A DNA stretch of 33,831 nucleotides from Phycisphaerae bacterium SM23_33 (lineage in GTDB: Bacteria; Planctomycetota; Phycisphaerae; SM23-33). The stretch is from NCBI GenBank assembly GCA_001303665.1, contig LJUF01000015.1, positions 8,064-41,894 on the forward strand, read 5' to 3'. Numbering within the stretch: position 1 is the first letter of the stretch; each line of letters opens with the position of its first letter. Below, piece after piece: positions 1-7,566 of this stretch. Made by a program: the position numbers and the translations under genes. The notes under the pieces are model-generated. The model ran no database searches. It was given only the letters and a program-made list of their open reading frames with translations, and was not told the DNA's origin.

Positions 1-630
1 CTGCCGCTCCTCGCTGACGTTCAGCGGCACCTTCACCGGCCACTTCTGCTGCATCGTTACCGACATGGTCTCGCCGTCGCGGCTGAGGGTGGCGATTTCC
101 TCTTCCACGGTGTATTCCCCGCCGGGGGCCACCTTCTCGACATTCCACTCATCGCGCGCCCCGAACGGAACCATGAGCTGGTGCTCGAAGATGCCTTCGG
201 GGACGGTCCCGAGCGTATCACCGGCCGCCACGACCTGGCCCGGTTCAGCCGCGGGGGTGAACTGCCACTTCTTCTGGGTGTCCAGGGCGTGGACGTACAC
301 GCCGGGCGTGAGGAAGTAACCCTCGGTCTGGCCCACTTGGTAGAGAGGGTTCTGCAGGCCGTCGTACACCTGCCCCAGCAGCCCCGGGCCCAGCACCACC
401 GAAAGCATCTCGCTGGTGAACTCCGCGTGGTCCCCCACCTTGAGTCCGCGGGTCTCCTCGAAGACCTGCAGGTCGGCCCGGTTGCCGCGCACGCGGATGA
501 CCTCGCTCAGCAGGCGTCGGCCGTCGCCGCGGCAGCAGTACGCCACGGCGTTCTGCACCACGTCGTGGTCCAGCTCAGCCGTCACCATGTTTCCGAAAAC
601 GGCAACGATTCTTCCCGTAACCGATTCCAT
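1..630 (-). CDS. atpA: V-type ATP synthase subunit A, N-terminal part (cut by window edge)
   Basis: Catalytic subunit A of a V/A-type rotary ATPase, which couples ATP synthesis or hydrolysis to ion movement across the cytoplasmic membrane. The translated 210 residues begin MESVTGRIVAVFGNMV, the beta-barrel start typical of subunit A. They continue through the barrel (LGPGLLGQVYDGLQNPL) into the A-specific non-homologous insert region (residues about 110-200, including FTPAAEPGQVVAAGDTLG). The Walker A P-loop is not reached, so the larger C-terminal part lies outside the window. The ATG at 630 directly follows the stop of the DUF2764 gene and has AGGA seven bases upstream, so translational coupling is likely. 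Gene order E, DUF2764, A matches V-ATPase operons of Bacteroidetes, spirochaetes and planctomycetes. Family assignment is secure; whether the ion is H+ or Na+ cannot be told here. Confidence 0.95.
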   Translation of the reverse strand, partial: MESVTGRIVAVFGNMVTAELDHDVVQNAVAYCCRGDGRRLLSEVIRVRGNRADLQVFEETRGLKVGDHAEFTSEMLSVVLGPGLLGQVYDGLQNPLYQVGQTEGYFLTPGVYVHALDTQKKWQFTPAAEPGQVVAAGDTLGTVPEGIFEHQLMVPFGARDEWNVEKVAPGGEYTVEEEIATLSRDGETMSVTMQQKWPVKVPLNVSEERQ

Positions 631-1335
631 CTACGCGTCCTGACTGATTGTGTTCCCGGCCTCCTCACGAGCGAGGACATGCCACCTGCTCACCAGGATG
701 AGCCTTCTTGCGTAGGCCGCCAGTTCGTCCAAGGCAAAGCTGAAGTACTGCGAGTGCTCCTGGGTCCACCGCCAGCGGCCTTCGTCCAGGACGCGCAAGG
801 CGGCCAGGGGGTTGGGCGCCTCCGACCAGGCCGCCACGACGTCGTCCACGCCCGCCTCCGCGAGGGCGAGCTCCTCGGCCACCAGGTAGTTCTGCGGATC
901 CAGCTTCAGGGCCGCCGCCCGGGCGACGACCAGGGCGTTGCGCAGCCCCACCTCGAATCCGACCCAGCGGCGGGCGAAGTCGCAGCGGCGCTGCCCGGCC
1001 AGGCGGTCCACGTACCGGTAGTAGGCCTCCCAGATCGCGTCGGCCGGGATGCGCCGCGCTGCGGCCGGCTCCACCGAAAGGAATTGCGGCAGGGGCGCCT
1101 CGCCGCGGGCCTGCTCGCGCGTCAACACGGCCGGCGTGGGGGCGGGGATCTCGCCGGCCATCGCCGCTTCGCGCAGCACCAGGTCGTGATCCAGCAGCAG
1201 GGCGTCGATCAGGCCCGCCGCGGCGGCGTCTTCCGCCGCCATTCGCCGGAAGTCCGCCAGCTCCACGGGAGGCGTCTCGCCCAGGACCGGCAAGCCCGGC
1301 AGCGATGTCAGAAGGAAGTAGTACCGTCTGGCCAT
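631..1335 (-). CDS. DUF2764 family protein of the V-ATPase operon
   Basis: A 234-residue protein between subunits E and A of the V-type ATPase. It begins MARRYYFLLTSLPGL and has the conserved features I associate with DUF2764: the YYFLLTSLP start, an acidic/aromatic middle (AIWEAYYRYVDRL) and a late segment near RRWVGFEVGLRNALV. DUF2764 genes recur at this position in bacterial V-ATPase operons; their biochemical role is not established, and a role in assembly or regulation is inference from position only. An upstream in-frame TTG at 1368 would add 11 residues and overlap atpE. I prefer the ATG at 1335, which lies 13 bases after the atpE stop and aligns with the family start, although its ribosome binding site is weak. 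The stop codon abuts the atpA start. Confidence 0.85.
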   Translation of the reverse strand: MARRYYFLLTSLPGLPVLGETPPVELADFRRMAAEDAAAAGLIDALLLDHDLVLREAAMAGEIPAPTPAVLTREQARGEAPLPQFLSVEPAAARRIPADAIWEAYYRYVDRLAGQRRCDFARRWVGFEVGLRNALVVARAAALKLDPQNYLVAEELALAEAGVDDVVAAWSEAPNPLAALRVLDEGRWRWTQEHSQYFSFALDELAAYARRLILVSRWHVLAREEAGNTISQDA

Positions 1336-1348
1336 GGCGATACCGGCG

Positions 1349-1984
1349 CTACTGGCCCTTTTCGGCAATGACCTGATCGATCGTCTGGCGGATCCGGGGG
1401 GAGAGCATCTCGCCCAGGACCGACGCCACGGATTCCGGCGTCACCTCCACCACCCCGCCGGTGGCGTTGTACTCGAACCCCGCGGACTTGAGCTTGCCCT
1501 TGAGGTCGATGCGCGATTGCCAGTCCTCCCGGCCGCGCTGCTTCATTTCGCTGATGGCCCACTCGGTCGCGACCTTGAGCTTCTCCTCGCTGACCCGCAC
1601 TTCCACCGGCTGGTCGCCCGTGGCGTCACTCTCGGCATACTGCACGCAGACGTCGTGCAGCAGCACCCGGAGGAAGCCATCGTCATTGAGGGTCTGTTCG
1701 GCCGCCTCGCGCAGAACGGTCTCCAGCACGGCCACGATCGTTTCGCGCAGTCGCAGCAGCGCGTCCCGCGAGGCCAGTTGCAGCTCGTTCCGTCCCTGCC
1801 GGAGCGTCTGCTCGCCCTTCTCGCCGGCGTCCTTACGGATGCGCTCGGCCTCGGCCTGGGCATCCGCGATGATCTTGTCAGCCTGGGCCTTGGCCTGGTC
1901 CACAATCTTGGCGGCCTCGGCCCGCCCGGCATCCACGCCCTCTTCCTGCAACCTCTGCACAAAGGTCTCAATTGAGCCCGCCAT
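1349..1984 (-). CDS. atpE: V-type ATP synthase subunit E (peripheral stalk)
   Basis: Subunit E forms the peripheral stalk of the V/A-ATPase together with subunit G/H. The 211 residues show the usual build: an N-terminal half (residues about 5-75) made of a long charged, Ala/Glu/Lys/Arg-rich helix (AEAAKIVDQAKAQADKIIAD) expected to be a coiled coil, and a globular C-terminal half ending in a short beta-rich, helix-capped domain (GGVVEVTPESVASVLGEML). Length fits the family (about 190-220). A GTG at 1996 is also in frame, but the ATG at 1984 has GGAG six bases upstream and gives the better start. It is the first gene of the operon seen here, with DUF2764 and atpA following at very short spacing. 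Function is assigned from helix pattern plus operon position. Confidence 0.85.
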   Translation of the reverse strand: MAGSIETFVQRLQEEGVDAGRAEAAKIVDQAKAQADKIIADAQAEAERIRKDAGEKGEQTLRQGRNELQLASRDALLRLRETIVAVLETVLREAAEQTLNDDGFLRVLLHDVCVQYAESDATGDQPVEVRVSEEKLKVATEWAISEMKQRGREDWQSRIDLKGKLKSAGFEYNATGGVVEVTPESVASVLGEMLSPRIRQTIDQVIAEKGQ

Positions 1985-2396
1985 AGGCAACTCCACGCCT
2001 CCCCTGCCCGTGCTCGCGCACAGCTTCGCTTATGACATCGGCATATTCGCTAAGAGCTATAACCTCACAAAGCATTTATTACAGCCGCACGCCAGGCGAA
2101 CTCAAGGCTTCGACCTCACCGCGTACACGACCTCAGGATCTTCACCAACAGACATCCCAGCGTCGGACCCGAGCAACCGAATTCCAGTGCCCGTATCCTA
2201 CGCAATCCGGGCCGCCGGCGCAAGTGGTTTCTCAAACCTCGCCACTGCCACCATTCTATGTGCTGCTGGCAAGGCCCGCGCAAAAAGGGTAAGCTCGCAC
2301 CGGCTCGGCGCGGGCTCAGGCGGCGGAATGGCCGGTTCCGCCGGCCGGGCCCGTTCAGGCCGCAGTGGAGGATCCGATTGTGCCCGGAGTACCCAC
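1985..2396. other. Divergent intergenic region, atp operon / methyltransferase
   Basis: About 410 bases without a convincing gene. The stretch around 2030-2095 is clearly AT-richer than its surroundings and probably holds the atp operon promoter. The rest is GC-rich and codes for nothing I can support. The ribosome binding site GGAG of the divergent methyltransferase gene lies at 2386-2389. Confidence 0.6.
2042..2070 (-). promoter_or_regulatory. Candidate sigma70-type promoter for the V-ATPase operon
   Basis: Reading the minus strand, TTGTGA (2070-2065) and AATATG (2047-2042) are separated by 17 bases in the AT-rich part of the intergenic region, about 58 bases upstream of the atpE start. 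The -35 is good but the -10 is weak, so this is only a candidate. Confidence 0.3.
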
Positions 2397-3137
2397 GTGA
2401 GCCAAGTGTTCCGCAGCGACGACTGGCAGCGGTACCGGATGGACTGGCACCACCCCCACCGCCAGCTCGAGCCGCCGGCAAAGGAGATCGCCATCGTCGA
2501 TGACGCCCTGGCCGTGCTGCGGCAGGCGGGCCTGCCGGACGTGCCCTACGACCGTGAGAAGATGCTCGCGCACCGCGCGGCCGTGGCGGAGCTGTTTGAA
2601 ATCCCCTGGACGGCGATCACGCCGCGGATGGAACGCCTGCTGTACGCCATCAACGCGGCGGCCCGCCCGGCCCACATGATCGCGGCCGGGGTGTTCTGCG
2701 GCTTCACGTTCATCTCAAACGCCGGAGCCGCCGTCGGGCCGGGGGCGTGCTACGCCGCCGGCCAGCTCATCGGCATCGAGATCAAACCCGAGGAAGCCCA
2801 ACGCGCCGAGCGGAACGTCCGCCGGATCGACCCGACCGGCGTGGCCCGGGTGGTGGCGGCCGACGCCGTGGAGTTTGCCGGGAGATTCCGCGACCCGATC
2901 CACCTGCTGTATCTCGACGCCGACGGGGCCGGCGGAAAGGGCAAGGGCATCTACCTGGACATCCTTCAGGCCGCCTACGACCGCATCCCGCCCGGCGGGG
3001 TCGTGCTGGCGCATAACAGCGTGAACGGGGGCAATCGCATCCAGCCTTACCTGGACTTCGTCCGCGACGAACACCATTTCGGCGCCAGCGTCAACGCGGT
3101 CCTCGACGCGGAAGGCCTGGAGGTATCGATGAGATAG
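2397..3137 (+). CDS. Class I SAM-dependent methyltransferase, O-methyltransferase-like
   Basis: A 246-residue protein. The middle and C-terminal parts have the shape of a Rossmann-fold methyltransferase: a segment ending in LIGIEIKPEEAQRAERNV (acidic residue after strand 2 that would hold the SAM ribose), then VARVVAADAVEFAG, then HLLYLDADGAGGKGKGIYLD and IPPGGVVLAHNSVN, which resemble strands 4 and 5 of family-3 O-methyltransferases (acidic LDAD, GGxxLxHN). The canonical glycine-rich loop is not obvious; the candidate stretch near residues 100-125 (ISNAGAAVGPGACYA) is atypical. An open frame extends far upstream, but the GTG at 2397 is preceded by GGAG with seven bases spacing and starts the recognisable protein. 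The gene stands alone, divergent from the ATPase operon and convergent with the creatininase gene. The substrate is unknown; the fold call is fairly safe. Confidence 0.7.
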   Translation: MSQVFRSDDWQRYRMDWHHPHRQLEPPAKEIAIVDDALAVLRQAGLPDVPYDREKMLAHRAAVAELFEIPWTAITPRMERLLYAINAAARPAHMIAAGVFCGFTFISNAGAAVGPGACYAAGQLIGIEIKPEEAQRAERNVRRIDPTGVARVVAADAVEFAGRFRDPIHLLYLDADGAGGKGKGIYLDILQAAYDRIPPGGVVLAHNSVNGGNRIQPYLDFVRDEHHFGASVNAVLDAEGLEVSMR

Positions 3138-3169
3138 CGCCGCGCCCCAGCCGCCCTTCGCACGCGGCG
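3138..3169. terminator. Weak candidate bidirectional terminator
   Basis: Between two convergent genes, a 7-base inverted repeat (3138-3144 with 3163-3169, loop 18) could form a GC-rich hairpin. There is no T-tract on either side, so it is a poor intrinsic terminator. Confidence 0.25.
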
Positions 3170-3976
3170 TCATGGGGCGGCCCCGGACGACTTCCGCCCT
3201 GACTCCAGCCTGCGGATCAAGTCCACGAGCACGGCGACCATGCCCTGGAAGATCTTGCGGCCCCATTCGGCGCTGGCCTTGGTCGGATCGCCCTGGACGC
3301 CGACCTTCATGTCATCGTGCTGGCGAATCCTGGGCACGACGGCCGGGTCGTCCACCAGCTTCTCGCCGACGAAGATGCCGAGCTGGCCGGCAAAGAGCTT
3401 CCGCATGAATTCGGGGGAATCCACCGGCATGTCCGGGCGGACCCACTCCGGCTTCAGGTGCATCATCAGGGACGTTTCGTAGAAGCCCGCGTGGCAGTCG
3501 AGGTGGCCGACGGGAGACGTCCCGCCCAGCCCGTCCTGGCTGAAGACCGTCGCCTGGGCCACCATCACGTCCGGCGGCAGATTCCGCAGCCACTGGGCCA
3601 TCTTGGCGCCCAGCTCCAGCATCTGAAGGAAGATCGTGTCGCCGTGGCCGGGAACCAGAATGATCGTCTTGAAGGCCTGCCTGGCCAGAGACTCCACCGT
3701 GTCGGCCACCATCAGTGAGACGGTCTGGGGGGAGAGGTTGATCGTCCCGGGCAGGGTTCCGCCGGAGTATCCGCAGGTGTAGGGCGGCGTCACGAACGCG
3801 CCCGTCTGCTCGGCCGCGGCCTTGCAGGTTTCGTAGCCGATGAGTGTGTCGGTGCACAGCGGCAGGTGGTAGCCGTGCTGCTCAGTCACCCCCATGGGCA
3901 CCAGGACTGTCTGGGTTTCCTTCAGGGCCTCCATCACGTCCTGGACGGTCATGGACTCCATCAGTTTGGCGGGCAT
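3170..3976 (-). CDS. Creatininase family protein (metal-dependent amidohydrolase)
   Basis: A 268-residue member of the creatininase / creatinine amidohydrolase family, which uses two divalent metals to open cyclic amides or to cut small peptides (the family also includes MftE and ArfB-type hydrolases). Visible signature elements: VPMGVTEQHGYHLPLCTDT, with E32, H34 and D43 as probable metal ligands; YSGGTLPGTINLSP; the central loop as GHGD (H111), where most members have GHGGN; and HLDCHAGFYETS, with H162 and E167. The GHGGN-to-GHGD change could alter substrate choice. The ATG at 3976 has AGGAG six bases upstream. It follows the M14 carboxypeptidase gene by 40 bases on the same strand, so the two are probably co-transcribed, perhaps acting in turn on a small peptide or modified amino acid. 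The substrate is not deducible from sequence. Confidence 0.85.
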   Translation of the reverse strand: MPAKLMESMTVQDVMEALKETQTVLVPMGVTEQHGYHLPLCTDTLIGYETCKAAAEQTGAFVTPPYTCGYSGGTLPGTINLSPQTVSLMVADTVESLARQAFKTIILVPGHGDTIFLQMLELGAKMAQWLRNLPPDVMVAQATVFSQDGLGGTSPVGHLDCHAGFYETSLMMHLKPEWVRPDMPVDSPEFMRKLFAGQLGIFVGEKLVDDPAVVPRIRQHDDMKVGVQGDPTKASAEWGRKIFQGMVAVLVDLIRRLESGRKSSGAAP

Positions 3977-4016
3977 GAATCGCTCCTTCGGCCGTCGGCG
4001 CCGCCGGCGTCGGCGG

Positions 4017-5159
4017 TCACTGTTTTCCGGAACCCAGCAGGCGGGCGCTGATGGCCTGGGCCAGGGCGGCCCCCAGCCGGTGGTAGTCGTCCATCCCGTA
4101 GTACGTCGTTCCGTTGCCCTGGTAGCTGATCTCCAGGGAGATAGCCTCCGCGCCCAGGACGGTCTGGGCCCAGGTCCGGCTGCTCATGCCGGCGTAGATG
4201 AAGGCGGTGGGACTTGGGGCAACATGCGACGTCGGCGAGCGGATGTCCTCCGGGCAGGCGGCCTGGAAGGCCAAGGCGAATTCCTCGGCGATGGGGTTGG
4301 CCGGGGAATCGGGGTCCCAGCCCCGCAGCGGGACGTAATTGGCCTGCTCGCCGTGGCCGGGAGCGTGAATGTCGGCAAAGAAGACGCGCTTGGCCGCGCC
4401 CTTGAGCCGTTCGGCGTCGCGCTGCACCGCGCCGACTTCGGGACGCCTCGGCCCCGGCGGGCCGTACGCCCGGTTGCAGTCGTGAGGCCACGGATCCTTG
4501 CCGTAGCTGCCGGCAATGGCGTCGTCGAGGTCGACGATGGGCACCGCCCACCAGGTGATGCTCTCGTACAGGCGTTTCTCGGCAGCCACGTGCCGCAGCA
4601 GGCCGTCCAGCACCCAGGAGCCGGGGGTCTCGCCGGCGTGGTGGCGGGCGGTCAGCATCACGGCCGGGCGGCCGGCGTCAGGCAGGCTGCTGAAGACCCT
4701 CGGCAGCGGGCGACTGCCCAGGGTGAGGCCGATCATCGTCTTCTGGAACGCCCCACCCAGCTCGTCCAGGGTGGCATCCAGGTCGGCCAGTTGGTACGGG
4801 AAGCAGTGGGCCAACTCGACGGCGTCGCCGCCGGCGTCCAGGTCCCAGGCCCACTCCACCCGGCCGCCGGGCGTCTGGAGCCGCTGGGGGGTGCCGATTC
4901 GCGCCCAGGGCCGGGGCTGCCGGCGGGCCACCGGACGATTGGCTGACCAGTCCACCCCGCCCAGGGTCTGCTCCGGATTGGCCAGCACGATCCTGGCTGC
5001 GCGGCCGGCCAGGGCGGTGACGCGAAAGTGGAACCACAGCGCCTGCGGGCAGTTCCTGGGCTCGGCCGCGAAACGCAACACCGGCCGATCGGCCGATTCG
5101 TCAACCTCCAACAACAGGCCGTTGCCGCCGGGAAAATCCGTCCGCCATGAAATCGACAT
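4017..5159 (-). CDS. M14-family zinc carboxypeptidase, cytosolic carboxypeptidase-like
   Basis: A 380-residue metallocarboxypeptidase. Residues about 1-135 resemble the beta-sandwich N-domain of the cytosolic carboxypeptidase (CCP/Nna1, M14D) group, with the typical ALWFHFRVTAL stretch. Residues about 140-375 are the peptidase domain: HAGE supplies zinc ligands H174 and E177, CNR (N229, R230) would bind the substrate carboxylate, DIHAPGHG gives the third ligand H265, and SLEISY gives the general base E343. All key residues are present, so it should be active. No signal peptide is visible, which fits a cytoplasmic enzyme. A longer frame reaches 5243, but the ATG at 5159 has a clear GGAGG upstream. 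It sits 139 bases after pheS and 40 before the creatininase gene. The substrate is unknown; bacterial CCPs may trim C-terminal acidic residues, but that is not shown here. Confidence 0.8.
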   Translation of the reverse strand: MSISWRTDFPGGNGLLLEVDESADRPVLRFAAEPRNCPQALWFHFRVTALAGRAARIVLANPEQTLGGVDWSANRPVARRQPRPWARIGTPQRLQTPGGRVEWAWDLDAGGDAVELAHCFPYQLADLDATLDELGGAFQKTMIGLTLGSRPLPRVFSSLPDAGRPAVMLTARHHAGETPGSWVLDGLLRHVAAEKRLYESITWWAVPIVDLDDAIAGSYGKDPWPHDCNRAYGPPGPRRPEVGAVQRDAERLKGAAKRVFFADIHAPGHGEQANYVPLRGWDPDSPANPIAEEFALAFQAACPEDIRSPTSHVAPSPTAFIYAGMSSRTWAQTVLGAEAISLEISYQGNGTTYYGMDDYHRLGAALAQAISARLLGSGKQ

Positions 5160-5298
5160 CGAAGGCCTCCGACCGCGATCACCGAGGAAACAGCGGACAA
5201 AGGGACCACGAAGAACGGAGAAATGCAAGTCTGCAGCCGGCAAGGAAGGGGTGGCGGTTCCGCAGCGGCCGCCTCGGCGGCTCCGGCAGGAAGCAGGC

Positions 5299-6294
5299 TC
5301 AGAACTGCCGCAGGAAGCGGACGTCGTTCTCGAACAGCAGGCGGATATCGGGGATGTTGTACTTCCGCATCAGCATCCGCTCGATGCCCAGCCCGAAGGC
5401 CCAGCCCGTGTACCTTTCGGAGTCGTACCCGACGGCCTCCAGGACGTTGGGATCGACCATGCCGCAGCCGCCCAGCTCCAGCCAGGCCGTCGAGCCGTCC
5501 GCGTAATGGAAGAGCATGTCCACTTCCGCCGAGGGCTCGGTGAAGGGGAAGAAGCTGGGGCGAAAGCGCGTCGCCACCTCCGGGCCGAAGTAGGCCTTGC
5601 AGAACTGGTCGACGTCGCTTTTCAAGTCGGCCATGGTCACGCCCTCGTCGACGTACAGGCCCTCGAGCTGGTGGAACATGTAGCTGTGGGTGGCATCCAC
5701 GGTGTCGGGGCGGTACACCCGCCCCGGGCTGATCACGCGCACGGGGGGCGGCTGCGATTCCATCACCCGGATCTGGACGGTCGAGGTCTGGCTGCGAAGC
5801 ATGACCGAAGGGGTGATGTAGAAATTCGCGAGTTCATCGCGGGCCAGGTGATCCGGCGGGATGTTCAGCGCCTCGAAGTTGTGGCGCTCATCCTCGACCT
5901 CCGGGCCGTAGGCGACGGAGAACCCCATCCGAGCGAAGATCTCGGTGATCTCCTCGATGGTCTGGGTGATGACGTGCCGGTGGCCGATCCGCAGCCCCGC
6001 TCCGGGCAAGGTGACGTCGACGGCCAGCCTGCGGCTTTCCTCCCCGCCGCCCAGCTCGGCCTTGCGCCGCTCATAGGCGGCCGTGAGGGTGTTCTTCACC
6101 TCATTGGCCAGCCGGCCAAAGTCGCGGCGCTGCTCCGGGGAAAGCTCCTTCAGCAGCGTCATCGCGGCCCGGACCGCGCCCTTCATGCCCAGGTAGCGAA
6201 TCCGCCACTTCTCCAGCGTGTCGGCGTCGACGACGAGGTGCAGCGCCTCCATCGCCTCCTGGCGAAGCCTCTCAAGCCGGACGTCTGATGCCAC
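5299..6294 (-). CDS. pheS: Phenylalanine--tRNA ligase alpha subunit
   Basis: Catalytic alpha subunit of the heterotetrameric phenylalanyl-tRNA synthetase, a class II enzyme that charges tRNA-Phe in the cytoplasm. Length (331 residues) is normal. Residues 1-85 form the N-terminal coiled-coil arm (LGMKGAVRAAMTLLKEL). The class II core follows with MLRSQTSTVQIRVMES, SPGRVYRPDTVDATHSYMFHQLEGL (motif 2), FRPSFFPFTEPSAEVD, LELGGCGMVDPNVL, and motif 3 GWAFGLGIERMLM. Most bacteria have RTHTSPVQ where this protein has RSQTSTVQ. The start is GTG at 6294, with GGAG six bases upstream. It follows rplT by 35 bases and looks like part of the thrS-infC-rpmI-rplT-pheS transcription unit, as in enterobacteria, but pheT is not next to it; the following gene is a carboxypeptidase. 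Confidence 0.97.
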   Translation of the reverse strand: MASDVRLERLRQEAMEALHLVVDADTLEKWRIRYLGMKGAVRAAMTLLKELSPEQRRDFGRLANEVKNTLTAAYERRKAELGGGEESRRLAVDVTLPGAGLRIGHRHVITQTIEEITEIFARMGFSVAYGPEVEDERHNFEALNIPPDHLARDELANFYITPSVMLRSQTSTVQIRVMESQPPPVRVISPGRVYRPDTVDATHSYMFHQLEGLYVDEGVTMADLKSDVDQFCKAYFGPEVATRFRPSFFPFTEPSAEVDMLFHYADGSTAWLELGGCGMVDPNVLEAVGYDSERYTGWAFGLGIERMLMRKYNIPDIRLLFENDVRFLRQF

Positions 6295-6329
6295 CTCTGT
6301 CTCCGACCCCGCCGGCCGGGCCCCGCCAG

Positions 6330-6968
6330 CTACCCCTTGGGGTCGTCTTGGCCCTTGGACTTTTTCCTGGCAGGCCTCTTCGGGGCGGGCTTGCTGGCCC
6401 TGGGCTTGGCGGCGGTCTTCTTCCTGGCGGGCTTGGCCTTTTCACGGGCCTTGGCCGCTGCCGGGGCCTTCTTGGCTGCTCGTCTTCGCGCGGGCTTGGG
6501 TTCCTCCTTCGCCGCGGGCTCCTTGGCGACCTCGACGGGCTCGGCTTGGGCCTGGGCGGCTTTCGGTCTGGGCTCGGCCGCAACCTTTTGCGCGGCGGGC
6601 TCTACCGGCTCGGCACGCTTCTGCCCGGCCGCCACGGCGACCAAGTCGTCGAAGGCCGCCGGGTCGGACACAGCCAAGTCGGCCAGGACCTTCCGATTGA
6701 CGGAAACGTGATTCTGCGACAATCCGTGCATGAAGCGGCTGTAGTTCAACCCTCGCCGTCGGCAGGCGGCCGAAATCCGGGTGATCCAAAGCTGGCGGAA
6801 CTCGCGCTTCTTGAGCTTGCGGCCGACGATGGCGTGCTGGCCGGCACGCAGCAAGGCCTCCCGGGCCACGCGGTACCGGCGAGAGGCGGCGCCGATATAG
6901 CCCCGGGCAGCCCTCAGAATCTTCTTGTGCTTGCGGGCGCGGGCGGCGCCCTTTCTTGCTCGTGGCAT
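6330..6968 (-). CDS. rplT: Large ribosomal subunit protein bL20 with a long basic C-terminal tail
   Basis: Ribosomal protein L20, which binds 23S rRNA early in 50S assembly and in many bacteria also represses its own operon. Residues 1-117 are a full-length L20 (starting MPRARKGAARARKHKKILR; conserved YIGAASRRYRVAREALLRAG and REFRQLWITRISAACR). The protein then continues for about 95 residues of Ala, Lys, Pro, Arg and Glu in low-complexity runs (KKAPAAAKAREKAKPARKK), resembling the tails of histone H1 or bacterial histone-like proteins. Normal L20 is about 115-120 residues, so the total of 212 is nearly double. The tail is in frame with no stop and keeps GC-rich codon use. An in-frame GTG lies just before the ATG at 6968; GGAG six bases upstream favours the ATG. 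Core identity is certain; tail function is unknown. Confidence 0.95.
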   Translation of the reverse strand: MPRARKGAARARKHKKILRAARGYIGAASRRYRVAREALLRAGQHAIVGRKLKKREFRQLWITRISAACRRRGLNYSRFMHGLSQNHVSVNRKVLADLAVSDPAAFDDLVAVAAGQKRAEPVEPAAQKVAAEPRPKAAQAQAEPVEVAKEPAAKEEPKPARRRAAKKAPAAAKAREKAKPARKKTAAKPRASKPAPKRPARKKSKGQDDPKG

Positions 6969-7038
6969 CACAAGCTCCTCAAGGGCCGGTGAACGATCCC
7001 GCCTGAGGAAGTCCGTTCGCAGTCCCAGTCGGCCTCAC

Positions 7039-7050
7039 GAATACGTATTC
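7039..7050. repeat. 12-bp perfect palindrome next to the rpmI stop
   Basis: GAATACGTATTC lies immediately after the rpmI stop codon, in the roughly 80-base gap before rplT. It is AT-rich against the background. It could be a small mRNA hairpin or a protein site; there is no further evidence. Confidence 0.4.
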
Positions 7051-7245
7051 TCACAGTCCCAGCAGCTTCTTGGCTTGCTTTGCAAAGCACTTGGAGACGC
7101 CTCTGCCTTGACGCAGGAAGCGGACCCGCTTAGGCGTCTTCCGCGACTTCAGATGCCGGCCCAGAGGCCGGCCGCGCCGCAACTTGCCCCTCCCGGTCAC
7201 CTTGATCCGCTTGGCCACAGCTTTGCTTGTCTTCATCTTCGGCAT
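7051..7245 (-). CDS. rpmI: Large ribosomal subunit protein bL35
   Basis: Ribosomal protein L35, a small basic component of the 50S subunit. The 64 residues from the ATG at 7245 begin MPKMKTSKAVAKRIKVTGRG, the standard L35 start, and continue with the conserved arginine- and lysine-rich middle (RRGRPLGRHLKSRKTPKRVR) and a final KQAKKLLGL. Length is normal. A longer open frame reaches 7335 but its extra residues do not look like L35. The site before the ATG has no good Shine-Dalgarno sequence, which fits translation governed by mRNA structure. It is placed between infC and rplT as in most bacteria, but the gap to infC is unusually wide. Confidence 0.96.
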   Translation of the reverse strand: MPKMKTSKAVAKRIKVTGRGKLRRGRPLGRHLKSRKTPKRVRFLRQGRGVSKCFAKQAKKLLGL

Positions 7246-7361
7246 AAGCACAGGCTCGAATCGTTTGACCAATAAGGCCCTTGGCAGGCCAGTTGTCGGC
7301 GACGGCGAATCCGACTCGCGGAAAGGCAACGCCAACCGCCGCCCGGCACATAGAACAGCGT

Positions 7362-7389
7362 ATTCTAATCAGCGCCCCGGCCCTGGAAA
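7362..7389 (-). promoter_or_regulatory. Candidate internal promoter for rpmI-rplT
   Basis: On the minus strand TTTCCA (7389-7384) and TAGAAT (7367-7362) are separated by 16 bases, about 117 bases upstream of rpmI. The -10 matches five of six consensus bases and recurs in other candidate promoters of this window. The -35 overlaps the hairpin at 7372-7404. Confidence 0.35.
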
Positions 7390-7404
7390 AGCTTTTTCCG
7401 GCGC
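7372..7404 (-). repeat. Inverted repeat in the rpmI leader
   Basis: The outer arms GCGCC/GGCGC enclose a nearly perfect inner palindrome GGAAAAAGCTTTTCC. Read as minus-strand RNA it forms a stable hairpin, but it is followed by mixed sequence, not a T-tract. It therefore looks more like a regulatory stem than an intrinsic terminator. Confidence 0.45.
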
Positions 7405-7566
7405 ATTTCGGCAGGAGAGACGCCGACCCCGTTTACAGGGCTTTGAGGGCACTGAAGATTCCCCCTGGGCTGTCTGACGCCGGCCAGCTCCATCTTCCGG
7501 ATGGGCGGCAACACACACATCGGCAGCCTGCCCGAGACCCACGGGCCGAGCCCGGCCGCAACAGAC

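Larger units (their letters stand above)
7246..7566 (-). promoter_or_regulatory. Long infC-rpmI intergenic leader
   Basis: About 320 bases without a gene, between two genes that are usually a few tens of bases apart. On the minus strand it holds GC-rich inverted repeats soon after infC, a strong hairpin (7372-7404) and a possible promoter (7362-7389). In other bacteria this part of the operon carries the RNA site where L20 represses rpmI-rplT; such a role here is inference from position. Confidence 0.5.

Noticed and set aside
1461..2396. N-terminal extension of the methyltransferase frame by about 310 codons
   Set aside because: The extension runs antisense through atpE and is Ser/Arg-rich; a good GTG start with GGAG lies at 2397.
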